From: Trichomonas vaginalis G3 | Taxonomy: Eukaryota > Parabasalia > Trichomonadida > Trichomonadidae | DNA length: 64,000 nucleotides | Assembly (NCBI RefSeq): GCF_026262505.1 | Contig: NC_067204.1 | Span: 1,302,001-1,366,000 of the forward strand | Direction: 5' to 3' | Part shown: positions 7,233 to 17,123 of the stretch, piece by piece | Layout: the number at the start of each line of letters is the position of its first letter | Numbering within the stretch: position 1 is the stretch's first letter | The notes under the pieces: generated by a model | What the model was told of the DNA's origin: nothing | The model's database searches: none | The model's input: only the letters and a program-made list of their open reading frames with translations | Program-made: the position numbers and the translations under genes

Positions 7233-7499
7233 TTATTCATTGTTTCTCTTTTCAAGATATTCTTTCATCTTGACGTTATATTTTCCTAACTCATACAAGA
7301 ACGTGTAGTATGAAACTTCAACCTCACGATGCTTTTCATACCATTTCATTATGAACATGGTAAGAATTGCTTCTTCGGGATTTGAGAAGGGATCTTCTTC
7401 ACCAAATACGTTGTGATGAACTCTCATTGCTTTACCTACAGATATTGGTTCATCTTCCTCAGCAATTAGGTCAAAGAACCTTTGTAGTCTTTGGCTCAT
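7233..7499 (-). CDS. Small el1 protein, 88 aa, paralogue of the 942 gene
   Basis: Start set at MSQRLQRFFDLIAEEDEP; AAAAGTGACATTTCC lies directly upstream. It shares with 942-1,244 an early FF-x-L segment, a short FSNPEE / KPENPDE turn and a following hydrophobic helix ending in W (MFIMKWYEK). Two copies in el1 and a possible one in el2 suggest a conserved small accessory or structural protein of unknown role. Confidence 0.5.
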   Translation of the reverse strand: MSQRLQRFFDLIAEEDEPISVGKAMRVHHNVFGEEDPFSNPEEAILTMFIMKWYEKHREVEVSYYTFLYELGKYNVKMKEYLEKRNNE

Positions 7500-7518
7500 T
7501 GGAAATGTCACTTTTCGG

Positions 7519-8100
7519 TTAAACAATAACATACTTAAGACATAAATTATACCTACTTATTAACTCAGTATATTGAGCATTATATGCATACTTAAACTCT
7601 TGAGCAATATTGTTCTCATCAATGATTCTGATCTGAGCTATTTTTGAGAAAGGTGGTGGAATACCACAACATGTGATGTCTGGGTCCAGTAGGTCTATTT
7701 CACACTTGAACCCAGTCATTCTGTGAACAACTTCTTCCAAGTCTGGCTTAGGTAGTAAGATCTGATCTTTGCTCACTAAGTTAGAAAAGAGCTCTTTGTC
7801 TTGGTCTAGAAGTATCTTCTGGTATATACTAAGTAAATACTCTTCTACACCAATCCTCGATGAAGTCTCCACAGATCTCGATGAGGTCAGGTTGGAAGTT
7901 AATGGACTTAAAGGAGGAGGATACATTGGTGCTTCTGAGTTCGTAGTTGTTTCCTCTTTTTTTATCTCTGTTGGAGCATCACTTACTGTACCAGATGGAT
8001 AGTTCTTTATCACAATGTTATTAGTTGTTCTTGAATCAACATTGCTTGTTGGTTCAATTGGAAGATTAGCTGCACCATAAAGAATTGACTTCGATCTCAT
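7519..8100 (-). CDS. 193-aa protein with conserved ISCCG-type domain
   Basis: The N-terminal half is low-complexity (Ser/Thr/Pro, TTNNIVIKNYP to YPPPLSPLTS). The C-terminal about 75 residues form a compact domain: DLEEVVHRMTGF, LLDPDITCCGIP, KIAQIRIID, LCLKYVIV. The el2 locus 46,445-47,026 has the same domain (VLKELLKLL, IEPDISCCGV, KIYVM, ISLKFTC) just before the penton candidate. Conservation in both elements suggests a core morphogenesis or structural protein; no known family assigned. ATG follows TTTTTACTCATAACAA on the coding strand. Confidence 0.55.
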   Translation of the reverse strand: MRSKSILYGAANLPIEPTSNVDSRTTNNIVIKNYPSGTVSDAPTEIKKEETTTNSEAPMYPPPLSPLTSNLTSSRSVETSSRIGVEEYLLSIYQKILLDQDKELFSNLVSKDQILLPKPDLEEVVHRMTGFKCEIDLLDPDITCCGIPPPFSKIAQIRIIDENNIAQEFKYAYNAQYTELISRYNLCLKYVIV

Positions 8101-8135
8101 TTGTTATGAGTAAAAATTGTTTTATTCTCATATAA

Positions 8136-8240
8136 ATGACGAACATTAACCCAGAGAACAACACAGAATATACTGCAACAGGAGTTGTTTACAATGATCT
8201 AGATCAGATCGTCCAACTCAAAGCCCAAGAGGAAGGAATT
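8136..8240 (+). CDS. Small 34-aa peptide
   Basis: ATG frame MTNINPENNTEYTATGVVYN... ending in TAA. It begins 30 bp downstream of a TTTTATTCTCATATAA leader shared with the divergent gene at 7,519-8,100. Acidic and polar; unknown. It could be the remnant start of a longer gene, as the next 250 bp also look coding. Confidence 0.3.
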
Positions 8241-8490
8241 TAATAAGACAACCTCCACCAAAGATATATGTTGATGATGGTAGTAATGGGTTCAACTTAG
8301 TGTATCATTACTCATATCCTCAATATGCAAAAATTGGGTCTACCCAAACGTGACAAACCATTATATGAACCTTTATGATGAAGCAAGGTTTCATGCACCA
8401 ACGAAGAAAGAACCTGATGCATCAAGATTACATGAATTCGCAGACCATGATGGTTATAGCGATTACTCAATGCCTGTAAGACTTTAACGT
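8241..8490 (+). pseudogene. Relict coding segment between the small ORF and the integrase
   Basis: Base composition and codon-like patterning match neighbouring genes, with recognisable protein-like phrases (for example HAPTKKEPDASRLHEFADHD), but no whole frame is present. The locus is broken. Its original product is not recognised. Confidence 0.35.
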
Positions 8491-8500
8491 TAATAAAAAA

Positions 8501-9567
8501 ATGACTGTTGGTAAACAAGAAAAAACTTTAATACAAGAGGATTTGATGCTACCAATATATTCAACTGATATGGGAGCTTATCAATTCGATACATTTGAGA
8601 ATCCTGGTGGAACACCACCATATTTTCTTTTGTTCATCAATGTAAACAGTAGAAAAGGTTATGCGTTCCCAATGAGTGAAAAGAACTCAAACAATGTTCT
8701 AAGTGCAATGCAGAAGTTCATTTCACAAGCTACAGGTGAAATGAAGCCTACAATACTTACTAGTGATGAAGACCCAGCTTATACGACACAAAATGTTCGA
8801 GATCTGTTGGTCAGTCATAACATTGAGCACATGACGACACAGAAATACAATCATAACATACTAGGTATTATTAATAGGTTCTGTAGAACTATTAGAACTA
8901 TGTTACATATGAAGTTAAACCTCAAAGAAGGTGATAAAACACCACCTTTCACTGCAGATACAATGAGACAAATTATTAATGACTACAACACTGAATATCA
9001 TTCAAGCACACAACAAAAGCCTGATGATTTCACAGAAAAGGATAATGAGGAATATATAAAGAAGCAAAGATTGAAAGAAGAGTATGTCAGAAAAATAACC
9101 TTTATAACTTAAGACCTGGTCAAAAAGTTCAAGTCATAGTTGAACCAAGAACATGGGGTAAAGGTAACCAACAAAGAAGACATCTTGATCCTTCTTATTA
9201 TACAGTTGATTCAGTTGATACAAGTGCATACTTGTTAAGAGCAAAAGATGGAAGTGTTGCAAGATATCCACGTTATCAGATATGGACAAAAATAGAGCAT
9301 GGATTAAAGCAAGGAGAAACTTTAGATCAAGGAAGACACGGTGCTGTTAAAAGTATTGATGGTCATGAACTTGTCGGTAATGATGTAAAGTATGATGTTA
9401 CGTTTGAGAACGAAAATACAGGAAAAGTGACAGGTAGAGGTATGCGTGAAGGTAATCCAAACAGGTTGTCACAAATGGAAGTACAGTATTGGAGGAAAAA
9501 TATTAATGAAGGTCATGTTAAAGATATGCCTAGTTTTCTTGAGAAGTATCGTGGGTTTCGAGTTTAG
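8501..9567 (+). pseudogene. rve-superfamily (retroviral-like) integrase locus, el1
   Basis: Maverick integrases cut and join element ends to target DNA. Seen: a catalytic-core-like stretch with YQFDTFENPGG (first Asp), a beta strand PYFLLFINVNSRKGYAF, LTSDEDPAY (second Asp) and NHNILGIINRFCRTIRTML in the region where the third acidic residue is expected. The C-terminal portion holds a beta-rich region (GQKVQVIVEPRT, SYYTVDSVDTS, ARYPRYQIW) and a chromo-like stretch (VKYDVTFENENTG). The el2 relative lies at 58,802-59,747. The locus is not fully open. Confidence 0.75.
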
Positions 9568-9644
9568 CTTGTAAGTCCTTTATTTTTGTTTCATACAATG
9601 AGATCTTCCTTCTGATCTGTTCATCATTGAGAGGTTGCTTGACT

Positions 9645-9767
9645 TTACGGAAACTGTACACGTCCGTCTTTCATTGTATGTACATAATATCCATCAGGAA
9701 CCTTACCATCTTTTATATATTCAGTTAACCACTTTTGTTTAGTTGATGCTTTAATGACTTGACTCAT
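9645..9767 (-). CDS. 40-aa frame, small basic protein locus
   Basis: ATG frame MSQVIKASTKQKWLTEYIKD then GYYVHTMKDGR. It lies between the integrase end and the large minus-strand locus and looks like a small DNA-associated protein. The coding-like signal continues towards 9,570, so the locus may be broken. Function unknown. Confidence 0.35.
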   Translation of the reverse strand: MSQVIKASTKQKWLTEYIKDGKVPDGYYVHTMKDGRVQFP

Positions 9768-12700
9768 TTCTTACTGGATAAATTTTATGTTTTTTATCTT
9801 TTGACGATTTTTTCTTATCCTTATCTTTCTTCTTGTCCTTGTCCTTCTTTGATTTATCTTCTTCTTGTCCTTGTCCTTCTTGGACTTCTCTGCTGCAGGG
9901 TGTTGGATTCTGTTTGACTTTAGCACTTGGGTCAGGACCTTGTCTTTGAGACTTAGATATAGATTGTTTAGGAGCTGCTGCTTGTTTAGTTGCTTCAGCT
10001 TGTTGTTTAGCTAATTCAGCAGCTTGTTTATCATTCTCTTCTATTTCCTTTGCACCAGTTGCGACTTCATTCTTGAACTTTTGGAGATTCTCAGCAGCAT
10101 CCATTACCTTATTCGCTCCTTTAAACAATCCATAAAATTTCTGCCATGGTGATACTGAAGGTATATTTCCACCAATTGCTGGAGGAACTGATGCTTCAGG
10201 AGTTGGAGATGGTGTTTTGTCTGAATTGAGATGCTTTTCTGCTTCAAGAACTTGTGTAGTATTTTTCTCCAGGTATGCTTTTGCAACCTCCTTAACTTCT
10301 GGACGTTCATTATTTACATCCTGTCTTGGTGTTGATGTTTCAGTAGCGTTTTCCTGAGTTACATTAACAACAGGTTGCTCAACTGCTGAAACATTAGCTG
10401 CTTCAGTAATGTTATGAGTAGTTGAAACATTTCCTGATATACCTTCTCCTGTTGGAACTCTTGGAGCAATTGTTGTGATGTTCGCCATTGCAGGAGTTGG
10501 AGTAGGAGTGTCATCAATCTTTCTGTCAGCTTTCGTCGTTTGCGTTGTAGTATTTGTTGTTTCATTACCATATTTTGATCTTAGTCTGGTAAGCTCTAAC
10601 TTCATATGTTCTTCAGGATATGCATACTTATTATATTCACCCTTAATATTCTTTTTCCATTCATCGTATTTATCTTCTGCTGATTTCTTAATTGATGCTA
10701 GTCCGTTTACAGCCAATTCATCAGTACCGTTATCAGTAGTCTGGTTATATAAAAGATTAGCAGCTGATCTAATTGTGTAATCCGTAAGATTACCAAAACG
10801 CTCTATTGTACCTAATGTTGTGTTCTTCAGTTCCTTTCCAATTCCTTGTGCAGCATCTTTGACTAAATCAGCACCCCATGCACCAAATTGTCTCACAGGA
10901 GCCGCTATTGATGGTGAAGGAGATGGAGATGGCGATGGATGGATGTGGGTGGAGATGGTGAAGGAGATGGAGATGGTGAAGGAGATGGAGTTGGCGATGG
11001 TGTTGCTGCTTTCGCCTTTCTATCAGCTTCTTCCTTAGCCTTTCTATCTGCTTCTTCTTTCGCCTTTCTATCTGCTTCTTCCTTAGCCTTACGAGCTTTT
11101 TCTTTCTTCTTAAGTTCCTCTAGTTCTTTACGTTCAGCTTCTTCTTTCGCCTTTCGTTCAGCTTCTTCCTTAGCCTTACGAGCTTTTTCTTTCTTCTTAA
11201 GCTCCTCTAGTTCTTTACGTTCAGCTTCTTCTTTCGCCTTTCGTTCAGCTTCTTCCTTAGCCTTACGAGCTTTTTCTTCATAATATTTTGTATACTTATC
11301 ATCAGCCCAATTACCAAGTGATTTGGCACCTGTTAGTATTCCATTTGCGGTTGATGTTGCTGTTCTTCCGAGCCATCCCCCTACCGCTGAAGCACCATTG
11401 CCAATAGCACTACCAGCATTTAAAATTCCACGACCAATCCATATCCCTGGTTTTGCCTTTGTATTAAGAGTAAGAAATTCTTCCTTCCTATCTTCAGGTG
11501 TAGGATTTGTAACAGTTCTTACAGTATCAACAACAGTGTCAACACTGGTTCCAATAGCACTACCAACAGCTGTTGCACCAGTTAGAATACCATGGGTAAC
11601 TAAATCAGTAGCTCTTGAGACAACATTATCACTCGAGGCTTTCTCTGCTGGATAGTTTGATCCTTTGTAAGTTCCTGGACCACCTCTATTTGAAGCTTCT
11701 CCTTCAACTATTTTCTTCTCTTCTTGTGCTTGTTCTCTGGCAACACTCAATGCACGTTCTTGTCTTTGAATGTTGTCTTTCTTTAACATGTAACCACCAA
11801 GTGTCTGTGGTGGTGTGTTTTTATCTAGTGCAGCATCAATTGCAGCCTTTTCTTTTCGCTTTTCTTCGTCTAACCAATTTTGAATAGATTCTGCATCAGT
11901 TGGTTCAGCTGGAGTTGGAGACGGTGTTGGAGCTTTAGTTGGTGTTGGAGACGGTGTCGGAGCTTTAGTCGGAGTTGGAGATGGAGTAGGTGCTTTTGTA
12001 GGTGTCGGTGATGGAGTTGGAGATGGAGTTGGAGGTACTGTTGGTTCTGGAGTTGGTTCAACAGTCGGTGAAGGTGTTGGCGCCTTTGTGATTCTTGGAG
12101 TTGGCTCTGGTGTTCTAATAGGGGAAGCAGTTGGTGTATTAGCTCTTTTAAGAACCTGTGATCTTTCCGCTTGATTTGAATCAGATACTGGGTTAGTTGT
12201 ACTAGGATGTGATACAGGAGTTATTTTTGGTGTAGGTGTTGGTTTATTTAATGTTATACCATGACTACTCGACATTGGTGGAGGACCTGCGTGAGCAGTT
12301 GGTGTCAGAGTTGGCGTTGGAGCTACTGTAGGAGTTGGCGTTGGAGCTACTGTTGGTTCAGGAGTGGGAGTTGGTGTTGGAGCTACTGTAGGAGTAGGTG
12401 TAGGAGTTGGTGTTGGAGTCGACATTTGTTTTAACCTCTCATTATACCAATTCTCCAAATAATAAGCCTCACCCATTAAGTTACTCTGTCTTTGTTTTAT
12501 AGAAAATTCACCTAACAGTAATTCATCATGAATCATTTTCTGCAGCTTTGTCGTGTTTTCTACTTCCTTTATTAGAACGCTCGATGTATTCGCCAATCCT
12601 CTATATTCCTTAATCATCTTATCTAGTTTGTTCATATTTGGTACTTCCTTTTTCTTCTCAGCGTTAATCTCATTAGATCGTTTCTCCAATTCTTCAACTA

Positions 12701-13196
12701 CTTTGTAAAGCTTATTTATCTTGACATGTGATTCCTTTACTTCTCCAGTCCTTGGATCCTTAGGTTCCTTGTATTTAGCTAATTTCGTCTCTATATATCT
12801 TCGTTTAGCGTCATATCCAGGATCACTGGTTCGTAAAGGATGCGAAGGTGGACGAAAATAAGGTATGTAGAAATCTGGATCATCATTAATAGAAGAACGT
12901 GCTTTAAAGTTACGAACCGCGTCTGTAAAAGGGTCTCTACCACGTGCTGTATATGTTGATGTAATCAAAAAGCCTTCTCTTCTCATTGGGAAATTAATAC
13001 GACCTTTTTGAACATATTCTTTCTCAAAGTATTGCCTAGCATTGTAATCAAAAGCAAGATCATTATATATATCGCGCAAAAAATCAAATGTATGCTGCTT
13101 GAACTTTTGATCGCTAATTATGGTACGAATTATCGGACGTTCATTCTCCCATTTCTTAACTCGTTCATCAATGAGTTTCCTCTCTTGTTCACTCAT
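9751..13196 (-). pseudogene. Large Pro/Thr-repeat and Lys/Glu coiled-coil protein locus
   Basis: A 3.4-kb minus-strand locus, broken about once. N-terminal region (about 260 aa): helical and charged, starting [20 protein letters not shown]. Then [14 protein letters not shown] low-complexity blocks, a short conserved-looking region, a [24 protein letters not shown] charged repeat, a second SPSPSP block, and a C-terminal region with amphipathic helices (GADLVKDAAQGIGKEL) and a very Lys-rich end (KKDKDKKKSSKDKK). Such a layout suits a long virion scaffold or DNA-condensing core protein. The positionally similar el2 locus 41,289-44,476 is Gln/Pro-rich with coiled coils. No family recognised. Confidence 0.55.
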
Positions 13197-13216
13197 TTAA
13201 ACCTCATAAAAATATA

Positions 13217-13624
13217 TTATCTGCGTATAGTGCCACTAATAGCATTAATCCATGGCATGTCTGATAGTACACGTACTGACTGAACTAATGGCTTATGATT
13301 GTTCCAAATAGCTCCTCCAATGTATGCGTTATACTTATTGTTGTCAATAGTTTGTTGAGGTTGAACTATAGGTGTTTCAACAGGCTTGTCTCTACTGAAG
13401 TCACCACCAAGAGCTTTATTGAATGCTTTAAGATTCTTCGTTAATGCATTATCTTCACCTAATGTAGTTTTTGCAATTCTTTCACCAAGACTACCGATAA
13501 CACCACCGACTTGACCAACTTGAGGGAAAAGTTTGTTAGCAATGTTAAATCCAGCACCTATTACAAGACCAGGATTTTTTTTCACCATACCCCATCCAGC
13601 TTTAACATAATCGCCAAAACCCAT
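13217..13624 (-). CDS. 135-aa MGF-type amphipathic virion protein candidate
   Basis: Starts MGFGDYVKAGWGMVKKNPGL with a glycine-rich, hydrophobic middle (VIGAGFNIANKLF, VGGVIGSLGERIAK). Two small el2 loci also start MG(L/F)F with amphipathic helices (58,418-58,785 and 61,910-62,153). A Gly at position 2 allows N-myristoylation, and amphipathic Gly-rich helices are common in membrane-active minor capsid proteins such as adenovirus pVI. It sits between the large structural locus and the packaging ATPase. The minor-capsid role is inference. Confidence 0.5.
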   Translation of the reverse strand: MGFGDYVKAGWGMVKKNPGLVIGAGFNIANKLFPQVGQVGGVIGSLGERIAKTTLGEDNALTKNLKAFNKALGGDFSRDKPVETPIVQPQQTIDNNKYNAYIGGAIWNNHKPLVQSVRVLSDMPWINAISGTIRR

Positions 13625-13634
13625 TTATTTCTTC

Positions 13635-14534
13635 TTAAAATAATGTCATCTTTTGTTGCTTAACTTCTTTAAAGTCCGTCTTTCCTGCAACTATATGAAC
13701 TTCCATATATGAACGAGGTGTTGGTAGCTCTTTGTATTTGTTCCATAACTCTTCCCAATCTTCTGTTGCTCCTGACTGTTCAATCATTGACTGAAAGTCT
13801 CTCATAGAATAACCTTGAAAGATAACGAAGTCAGTGCATAGTCTCTTAATGTTTAAACATATATGTCTCCATGTTTGACACATGATGACAACAGTATAGT
13901 TATAATGTCTGACCTTAGTGATGAAGTTCGCTAATGGTGAACGTGGGTCATTCAATAAGTCATGACCACCATAATCGTCTAACACTAATAGAGAATTACT
14001 GGGATACTTTGTGAAAGGATATTTGTTCAACTTCTTTACAACATATATTGCAATCTTCTTATACTCAAACTTTCCATCAGGTTTCCTTAGTTGATGCTTT
14101 GTTAAGATGTGTTCCATCTCCTCTGAAATTTTTTCGAACTTACTTTGAACGAACTCAACAATAGCGTAATACTTTGCTTTCATCTTAACGTTCTTCATTA
14201 AATAAGGCATAAGTTCTTTATCATCCTTTTTCAGTACTGGTGCTTTAACTTGACTCATAAATGTCTTCGCTGTTTTATCCATTGTTCCTGATGTTGCTGA
14301 GATAACTATTGAGTCATAATATGGAGTATTAGTGAAGCGGTCTGTTATCATTATATGACGAATAACACCATATGTCTTACCTGAACCCATCTTACCGCAG
14401 TAGAAATAAACACCATTAGTACAAAATGGATAATCATCAGAAAATGGCATAATGAGTGCATTGTTTAGTTCTTTACTATTCTTACGTGCTCCATCATGAA
14501 GAATCTTATCTACTTGATTAATAACTTTCTCCAT
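13635..14534 (-). CDS. FtsK/HerA-type genome-packaging ATPase (A32-like)
   Basis: Would drive DNA into the capsid by ATP hydrolysis. Seen: Walker A in YFYCGKMGSGKTYGVIRHI (about residues 40-55), Walker B in NSLLVLDDYGGHDLL (about 180-195), and a following polar strand TVVIMCQTW that fits the sensor position. Length 299 aa is normal for Polinton A32-like ATPases. The el2 relative is at 50,057-50,918 (LLILDDFASHPL). It is divergent from 14,553-15,623 across only 18 bp, so both probably share one promoter. Confidence 0.85.
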   Translation of the reverse strand: MEKVINQVDKILHDGARKNSKELNNALIMPFSDDYPFCTNGVYFYCGKMGSGKTYGVIRHIMITDRFTNTPYYDSIVISATSGTMDKTAKTFMSQVKAPVLKKDDKELMPYLMKNVKMKAKYYAIVEFVQSKFEKISEEMEHILTKHQLRKPDGKFEYKKIAIYVVKKLNKYPFTKYPSNSLLVLDDYGGHDLLNDPRSPLANFITKVRHYNYTVVIMCQTWRHICLNIKRLCTDFVIFQGYSMRDFQSMIEQSGATEDWEELWNKYKELPTPRSYMEVHIVAGKTDFKEVKQQKMTLF

Positions 14535-14552
14535 CTTTTAGTTACATATAAA

Positions 14553-15623
14553 ATGTCTAAATATGATGGATTATACTATGAACATGTTATGAATGATGGC
14601 ACGATAAGTGGTAATACAGTCTCATATAAATTACCGAGAGACTTCATTGAATATCCTGCGTCAAAAGCTCTTGAGATAAGAAAGATAAGTCTTGAGCATC
14701 CAGACTTTGAGTTTCTTGCTATTCCATTAGAAATGACAGATTCATCAAAATCAGTGAAAAAAAGGTTTGACATGAGATATTACATAAAACCCAACATGAC
14801 TACACAGGAGTTGAATGAAGGTCTTATGGAAAAAATGACTGAGGCAAGTAGAGAATTTGTTGATTGTTACTATGATTCAAATGAAAATAAATTGAATGTA
14901 TTAAGAAAAGGTACATCACCAATCATAACATTACCTTCATACAGTAGTATAGAAAAAAATGCCTTGAATTATAAATATGACATGTCCCTAGGAGATGTGT
15001 TGGATTTCATCACTGCGTTATTAGAAACCACTGAAACAGACACAACATCAAGAAAACCAGAGCTTGTTTGGGAAGATGACCATGGTAGAACATTCACGCA
15101 AAAAGTAATTCCATCGAAAGCAAAATTTTTAGACTTATGGGAAAAAAAATATATCTCGCGAATGCATGTATATTATAGTTTTACCATAGCAGATTTCACT
15201 GACGAAAATGATAAAGATAAAAAAACATATAAGTACTTTGATGAGCTTTTCATAACTATAGCGAATATCAGGTTTATCCTTGAGCGAAAGGGCAAACCAA
15301 CATATAAATTTGTCGGTTATCAGATAAGAATAAATCCTCTCCTTGAGCCTTTAGTAACGTTGAGTAATATTGCTCATGATAACAAACAATTTATATGTAA
15401 TGTGAATGAACAGCTTGTGCCACCAAAATTTTACGATATCACTGGTTATAAAGATGCACTCGTGTTTGAGTTTTATAAGCGCTTTTCATTCAAAAGAGTT
15501 GAAGAATCAACTGATGGTCAAAAAAAGGAATATTATGTAAAAGAACCATATGAAATTCCTAAAGACTCTAATATAATGGTTGAACTTATATTAGAGTCTG
15601 GTACTCAATCTCAACATAAATAG
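14553..15623 (+). CDS. 356-aa beta-rich structural protein candidate, el1
   Basis: Start set at MSKYDGLYYEHVMND, downstream of AGTTACATATAAA. The sequence alternates short strands, suggesting a beta-rich fold (FEFLAIPLEM, DMRYYIKP, MHVYYSFTIADF, ELFITIANIRFIL). A segment around residues 75-125 resembles the el2 gene 61,060-61,836 (RYY, a helix, then a strand LNVLRKGTSPII versus ATVKINRIED). Its place beside the packaging ATPase suits a minor capsid or fibre-attachment protein. No profile match can be claimed. Confidence 0.55.
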   Translation: MSKYDGLYYEHVMNDGTISGNTVSYKLPRDFIEYPASKALEIRKISLEHPDFEFLAIPLEMTDSSKSVKKRFDMRYYIKPNMTTQELNEGLMEKMTEASREFVDCYYDSNENKLNVLRKGTSPIITLPSYSSIEKNALNYKYDMSLGDVLDFITALLETTETDTTSRKPELVWEDDHGRTFTQKVIPSKAKFLDLWEKKYISRMHVYYSFTIADFTDENDKDKKTYKYFDELFITIANIRFILERKGKPTYKFVGYQIRINPLLEPLVTLSNIAHDNKQFICNVNEQLVPPKFYDITGYKDALVFEFYKRFSFKRVEESTDGQKKEYYVKEPYEIPKDSNIMVELILESGTQSQHK

Positions 15624-15667
15624 TTTACGTGACAGAATTTTTTTGACACGTAAAGTTTACATTTTTA

Positions 15668-16153
15668 ATGGAAGCGAACAACAAAGCTCCTGCTAATGCT
15701 CTTGCCATCCAGAAGCCAGAGGTGACTGAAGAACAGTCCTCTGGCGACGAGGAAATATTGATGGGTGGCGAGAGTCCGAAGACCGAGATCAAGATCCCAG
15801 ATCTCGATCACAAGCAAACGGCAAAGAAAACAGGTCCTCAAGCTACTCCTCGAGAGCTACGTTTAATTAAGACCAGCCACAAGTATTTGAAGCAGCTGGA
15901 GGAGTCAAACGTAGCTCTCGAGGAACTAAAGCTCAAGCTGGCTGAAAAAGTAGAGGAAGCGAAAGGTAAAGAGCTCTACATCAGCCAGCTTGAGTATAAA
16001 GTTGACTCTTATGCCAACGAGATCTGCGATCTTCGATCTCGTCTCAACCGTGTGGGACATGAGTCAGACAGCTGGCATGAAAGGTTCCTTAAGGCTGACA
16101 CATCCTACCATGAATTAAAGCGCGCCATAAGGAACTTAGCCACTGACTTCTGA
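15668..16153 (+). CDS. 161-aa coiled-coil protein at the el1 end
   Basis: Acidic N-terminus (EEQSSGDEEILMGGESP), then a long heptad-patterned helix from about residue 65 to the end (YLKQLEESNVALEELKLKL, ISQLEYKVDSYANEICDL). Codon use is richer in G/C and GATC than the preceding structural genes and more like 942-3,325. Unknown function. Confidence 0.5.
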   Translation: MEANNKAPANALAIQKPEVTEEQSSGDEEILMGGESPKTEIKIPDLDHKQTAKKTGPQATPRELRLIKTSHKYLKQLEESNVALEELKLKLAEKVEEAKGKELYISQLEYKVDSYANEICDLRSRLNRVGHESDSWHERFLKADTSYHELKRAIRNLATDF

Positions 16154-17123
16154 TCCCACACATAAGTTAAGAATAAACGCTTAATTTTATGCATATAACT
16201 CTTATTTTTACTCATATAACTTATAGTTCATTGTCACTCAGATCACGATCAACTTAGGAAAAGAGAAAAAGTATAAAAGTTAGTATAATTAATTGTTTAG
16301 TCTTAAGTAAGCTTATTGTTCATCAAGGAGTTGATGTAAGCGTTTCTTTGCCTCCGTGATCTGCTTCTTTTATAAGCTTACAGTTAAGCCAACAGCAGAG
16401 TCTATTAAATATACTGAGAAACCAGTGTTATGCTTCTTACGTCACGTTTGCCTCTCCATACAGATTAAACAGGTGGGACCACCTATCGTACTTCTCGACG
16501 ATTATGATTTATCAGCCCCTGCTAGTGAATAAAGGTTAGTTTACATATGAACGTTTATTTTTACACATATATGCGTACATATGCGCGCCCGTATGGTGTC
16601 AGTTTTCTGTCACTTTTTTCATTGTGTCGGTGACTGTAGCTGTAGGCTACAGGCGACGCACAATGTATACTGTACTCGCTCGTTTCGGTTGAGTGGGAAA
16701 AAAGCTAAATTAATGATTCCATTTTATTGATATTTATGTGATCAAGCGTTTTCTCATATTGCGAATGATTTATCCAGCAATTCGGGGTTCAAATATTTTT
16801 TACATTTTGATTTTCTTTGAGATTCTTTTTAGCATTCATGTAAAGATTATATTTTGAGCAAATTTCAATATTTGACATAAATATCATGCCGAGAAATGTA
16901 ATCTTAAAACTAAGCATTGCATGCACTCTAGCTTAGATGTGGCCAATATATTTGGTTCATGTACGAAATACGCAATTACAAAGAGCAATTCTGATCAATT
17001 CGGAAATTGAAAGTTGTACAGATAAATAAAGTCATTATAATGATGCAAATGGGCATGAATTGGTCAATAATTAAACAAATGTTTATAAAAAAGAAAATAT
17101 ACAACAAAAAATAAAAAATATAA
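16154..17123. other. el1 terminal region and junction with host DNA
   Basis: No supportable gene. 16,154-16,690 is of element-like composition, with a TTTTTACTCATATAACT leader copy at 16,195-16,212, several short inverted repeats, GTCACTTTTTTCATT at 16,606-16,620, and a compound hairpin at 16,623-16,662 (outer TGTGTCG / CGACGCACA, inner CTGTAGC / GCTACAG). After about 16,700 the DNA becomes plain AT-rich host sequence. The hairpin near the border resembles the hairpin-forming el2 TIR in design but not in sequence. Confidence 0.4.

Larger units (their letters stand above)
1..16700. mobile_element. Maverick/Polinton-type element 1 (el1), left end outside window
   Basis: Seen: a run of closely packed genes on both strands including an rve-type integrase, an FtsK/HerA-type packaging ATPase, a D12-class adenine methyltransferase, a fibre C-terminus and several structural-type proteins, many with relatives in el2 (39,555-63,609). 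This gene set is that of Maverick/Polinton elements. The capsid, polymerase or helicase genes are not in the visible part and should lie to the left. The right end is placed near 16,700, where the composition drops to ordinary AT-rich host DNA, just after a compound hairpin; no inverted repeat can be confirmed because the left end is missing. The element is a fossil with a handful of broken loci plus one 2-kb insertion (4,841-6,809). Confidence 0.8.

Noticed and set aside
10475-12061. Frames opposite the Pro/Thr-repeat locus
   Set aside because: Low-complexity repeats leave the other frames open; the minus-strand frame has the sensible protein layout.
1-16700. Prophage or bacterial contamination, because of the phage-like fibre and Dam-type methyltransferase
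   Set aside because: No bacterial ribosome-binding sites or operons; Polinton-type integrase, packaging ATPase and TCA initiators are present, and related genes occur in el2, which is embedded in host DNA.
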